DNA from: Candidatus Hydrogenedentota bacterium
GTDB lineage: Bacteria > Hydrogenedentota > Hydrogenedentia > Hydrogenedentiales > GCA-2746185
Assembly: GCA_012965445.1 (NCBI GenBank)
Contig: DTSJ01000369.1
Location: forward strand, 1 to 8,296
Direction: 5' to 3'
DNA: 8,296 nucleotides
Notes under the pieces: generated by a model
What the model saw: only the letters and a program-made list of their open reading frames with translations
What the model was told of the DNA's origin: nothing
Databases searched by the model: none
Made by a program: the position numbers and the translations under genes
In this document: one piece after another, positions 7,214-8,296 of the stretch
Layout: each line of letters begins with the position of its first letter
How positions within the stretch are numbered: the stretch's first letter is position 1

Positions 7214-7227
7214 GCGAAAGGTTTCGC
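7214..7227. repeat. Inverted repeat GCGAAA-GG-TTTCGC upstream of the operon promoter
   Basis: A perfect 6-bp inverted repeat with a 2-nt centre lies about 14 nt beyond the -35 box, on its upstream side. The position suits a regulator site, but one copy of a short palindrome is weak evidence. There is no T-tract, so it is not a typical terminator for the genes to its right. Confidence 0.25.
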
Positions 7228-7340
7228 GCCCATCACCGTGAACGTATTATCCATGCTGACGTCGCGACACTTCAGGTGCAGACTGCATTGAAAATAGCAT
7301 GAACCGGCAAAACTTCAAATATGCTGCATCCGGGTTTTGA

Positions 7341-7592
7341 CTAAATCAGCAACGCCGCCGCATCCTCCCCCAAAGCTGCGCACTGATTCAATCCTAGCCC
7401 GTTATTCGGCTGAACATATACGACAGGCATTTCAACGTCGAGACGTTCGAGGAAAGGCCCGTCAATGTTCAAGAGTTTCGAGTATCCCGCGACATACGAT
7501 TCGTTGGCTGTGCGATTGCTGCTTTCATGTCCGAGCAGCTTCTCCGGTTGGACATATCGCCCAACGGTGTCCCGGAGCAAAGACCACACCAA
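7341..7592 (-). CDS. Unrecognised ORF or gene remnant (about 83 codons)
   Basis: Open frame with no ATG; the first possible start is a TTG at 7592, with no ribosome-binding site seen. It lies in the same frame as the phosphodiesterase-like tail just upstream and is separated from it only by the TAA at 7604-7602. The codon choice looks coding-like, and the C-terminus reads EMPVVYVQPNNGLGLNQCAA and ends GEDAAALLI. I do not recognise the family. It may be the 3' end of a gene whose 5' part was lost, or chance. Composition is about 50% G+C, like the operon and unlike the asparaginase part. Confidence 0.3.
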   Translation of the reverse strand: MVWSLLRDTVGRYVQPEKLLGHESSNRTANESYVAGYSKLLNIDGPFLERLDVEMPVVYVQPNNGLGLNQCAALGEDAAALLI

Positions 7593-7601
7593 ATCATTTT
7601 T

Positions 7602-7691
7602 TTATTCCGCGACGGTTTCATTCTCGAAATGACTATCCAACAACCTGCGCAATCCCGGCACGTCTGTAAACATTCCATGAATGCCATCCCG
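7602..7691 (-). pseudogene. C-terminal tail resembling glycerophosphodiester phosphodiesterase (remnant)
   Basis: In the frame shifted relative to the asparaginase, RDGIHGMFTDVPGLRRLL followed by a polar tail ends at TAA. From memory this closely resembles the conserved end of glycerophosphodiester phosphodiesterases (DGIxTDxPxLLRxLL), the last strand and helix of the TIM barrel. Only about 29 residues are present and the rest of the barrel is absent, so it is a remnant. It begins where asparaginase similarity and high G+C end. The identification rests on a short motif. Confidence 0.4.
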
Positions 7692-8295
7692 CGACCGCGA
7701 TGCCGCGTTCCTGAATCGTAGTGATCGCCTCTCCGATTCCCGTCGCCGCCACCCCGATGTTCTCGTTGCACCACAGCCCAGCCCCCGGCAACGGCGTGTC
7801 GCCAATGCGTCCGGCTGGTCGCCCGGTGCAGCCACCGGTCGACGAAGCGACCACTAGTAAGCCACTCTCATCACGGGTGATGGCGCCTACCGTGTCATTT
7901 CCCGTAGGAAGAGGCGAGCCAGCCACAGTAACTCTCGAGACACCTATGGAATCAGCAAACTCCCGAGCCCCGCGCCCTACGAGCAGATTCACCTGGTCGT
8001 CCAGTAGTGCGGCAGCGACATGAATCGGATTGAGGGTCTCCTCGAGGCAGGCGACCGCCCCGAATCGGCCGTCACTGGTCGCGACCGCGGCATCCAACTG
8101 AACCGAGCCGTCGGCTCGGATCCGCCCTCCGGTTCCCGCGTTGAGAACCGGGTCGTCCTCCATGATGACAACCGCAGCCAGAGCCGCCTCAAGCGCGCCT
8201 CCGCCAGCCGACAGAACCTGCCAGCCGGCCTCGACCGCCAAGTCGACTCCCGGCTGGTCCTTGGCGGTGTGACCCGCCCCTCCGTGACAGACGAT
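7633..8295 (-). CDS. Isoaspartyl peptidase/L-asparaginase (Ntn-hydrolase), 5' end outside window, 3' part replaced
   Basis: Plant-type asparaginase/isoaspartyl peptidase, which self-cleaves into two subunits and hydrolyses isoaspartyl dipeptides or asparagine. The frame is open to the right edge, starting I-V-C-HGGAG, the conserved family N-terminus. Then come GGGALEAALAAVVIMEDDP and NAGTGG, and the autocleavage site GNDTVGAI with the catalytic Thr codon at 7893-7891. The second subunit follows with SSTGGCTGRPAGRIGDTPLPGAG (STGG, GRIGD substrate loop) and ATGIGEAI. Family similarity stops there, at about 7730-7690. Normally another 60 or more residues follow; here the frame runs through unrelated sequence to TAG at 7635. 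The gene is therefore probably inactive or chimeric. G+C is about 65%, against about 47-50% in its neighbours, which suggests a separate origin. Upstream regulation lies outside the window. Confidence 0.8.
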   Translation of the reverse strand: MVCHGGAGHTAKDQPGVDLAVEAGWQVLSAGGGALEAALAAVVIMEDDPVLNAGTGGRIRADGSVQLDAAVATSDGRFGAVACLEETLNPIHVAAALLDDQVNLLVGRGAREFADSIGVSRVTVAGSPLPTGNDTVGAITRDESGLLVVASSTGGCTGRPAGRIGDTPLPGAGLWCNENIGVAATGIGEAITTIQERGIAVAGWHSWNVYRRAGIAQVVG

Positions 8296-8296
8296 T

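Noticed and set aside
1..8296. CRISPR array, tRNA, rRNA or insertion sequence
   Set aside because: No regularly spaced repeats, cloverleaf-like segment, transposase motif or terminal inverted repeats were seen.

Overview
Roughly 50% G+C bacterial DNA, except for a clearly G+C-richer end (about 7,690-8,296). Nothing in the window fixes the taxon. An exported CxxCH protein, and a membrane protein (DUF3556-like) paired with a PYROXD2/CrtI-like flavoprotein, suggest an aerobic, probably Gram-negative organism, perhaps a pseudomonadote. That is inference, not proof.

Layout. (1) 2-2,124, plus strand: the 3' part of a DUF3556-like membrane protein overlaps by 4 nt a FAD-dependent oxidoreductase of the phytoene-desaturase/PYROXD2 class. 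(2) 2,125-2,439: a 315-nt gap with one weak 49-codon ORF and no convincing promoter. (3) 2,440-4,080, plus: an exported three-part protein made of a carboxypeptidase-regulatory-like beta-sandwich, a single CxxCH haem-c segment and a seven-repeat Vgb/streptogramin-lyase-like beta-propeller. (4) 4,260-7,164, minus: a tight three-gene operon with two stop/start overlaps. In order of transcription it encodes a nucleotidyltransferase-LicD fusion, a CDP-alcohol phosphatidyltransferase and a histidine phosphatase. A near-consensus extended -10 promoter lies only 5 nt before the first ATG, which implies a leaderless mRNA. (5) 7,341-8,296, minus: the 5' part of an isoaspartyl peptidase/L-asparaginase loses family similarity near 7,690. 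At the same place the base composition drops and another frame shows what looks like the C-terminal tail of a glycerophosphodiester phosphodiesterase, followed in the same frame by an unrecognised ORF. This looks like a rearrangement junction with gene remnants.

Working together. The minus-strand operon is the most interesting unit. The nucleotidyltransferase domain probably activates a phospho-alcohol with CTP. The LicD domain would place a phospho-alcohol on a glycan or similar acceptor. The membrane CDP-alcohol transferase would use the same or a related CDP-alcohol to make a lipid or phosphodiester, and the histidine phosphatase could remove a terminal phosphate. The logic resembles both phosphocholine decoration (LicC/LicD) and di-myo-inositol-phosphate synthesis (IPCT/DIPPS plus a phosphatase), but the domain fusion is different and the transferase lacks the first Asp of its signature. 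The actual alcohol (choline, inositol, ribitol, other) cannot be read from sequence alone.
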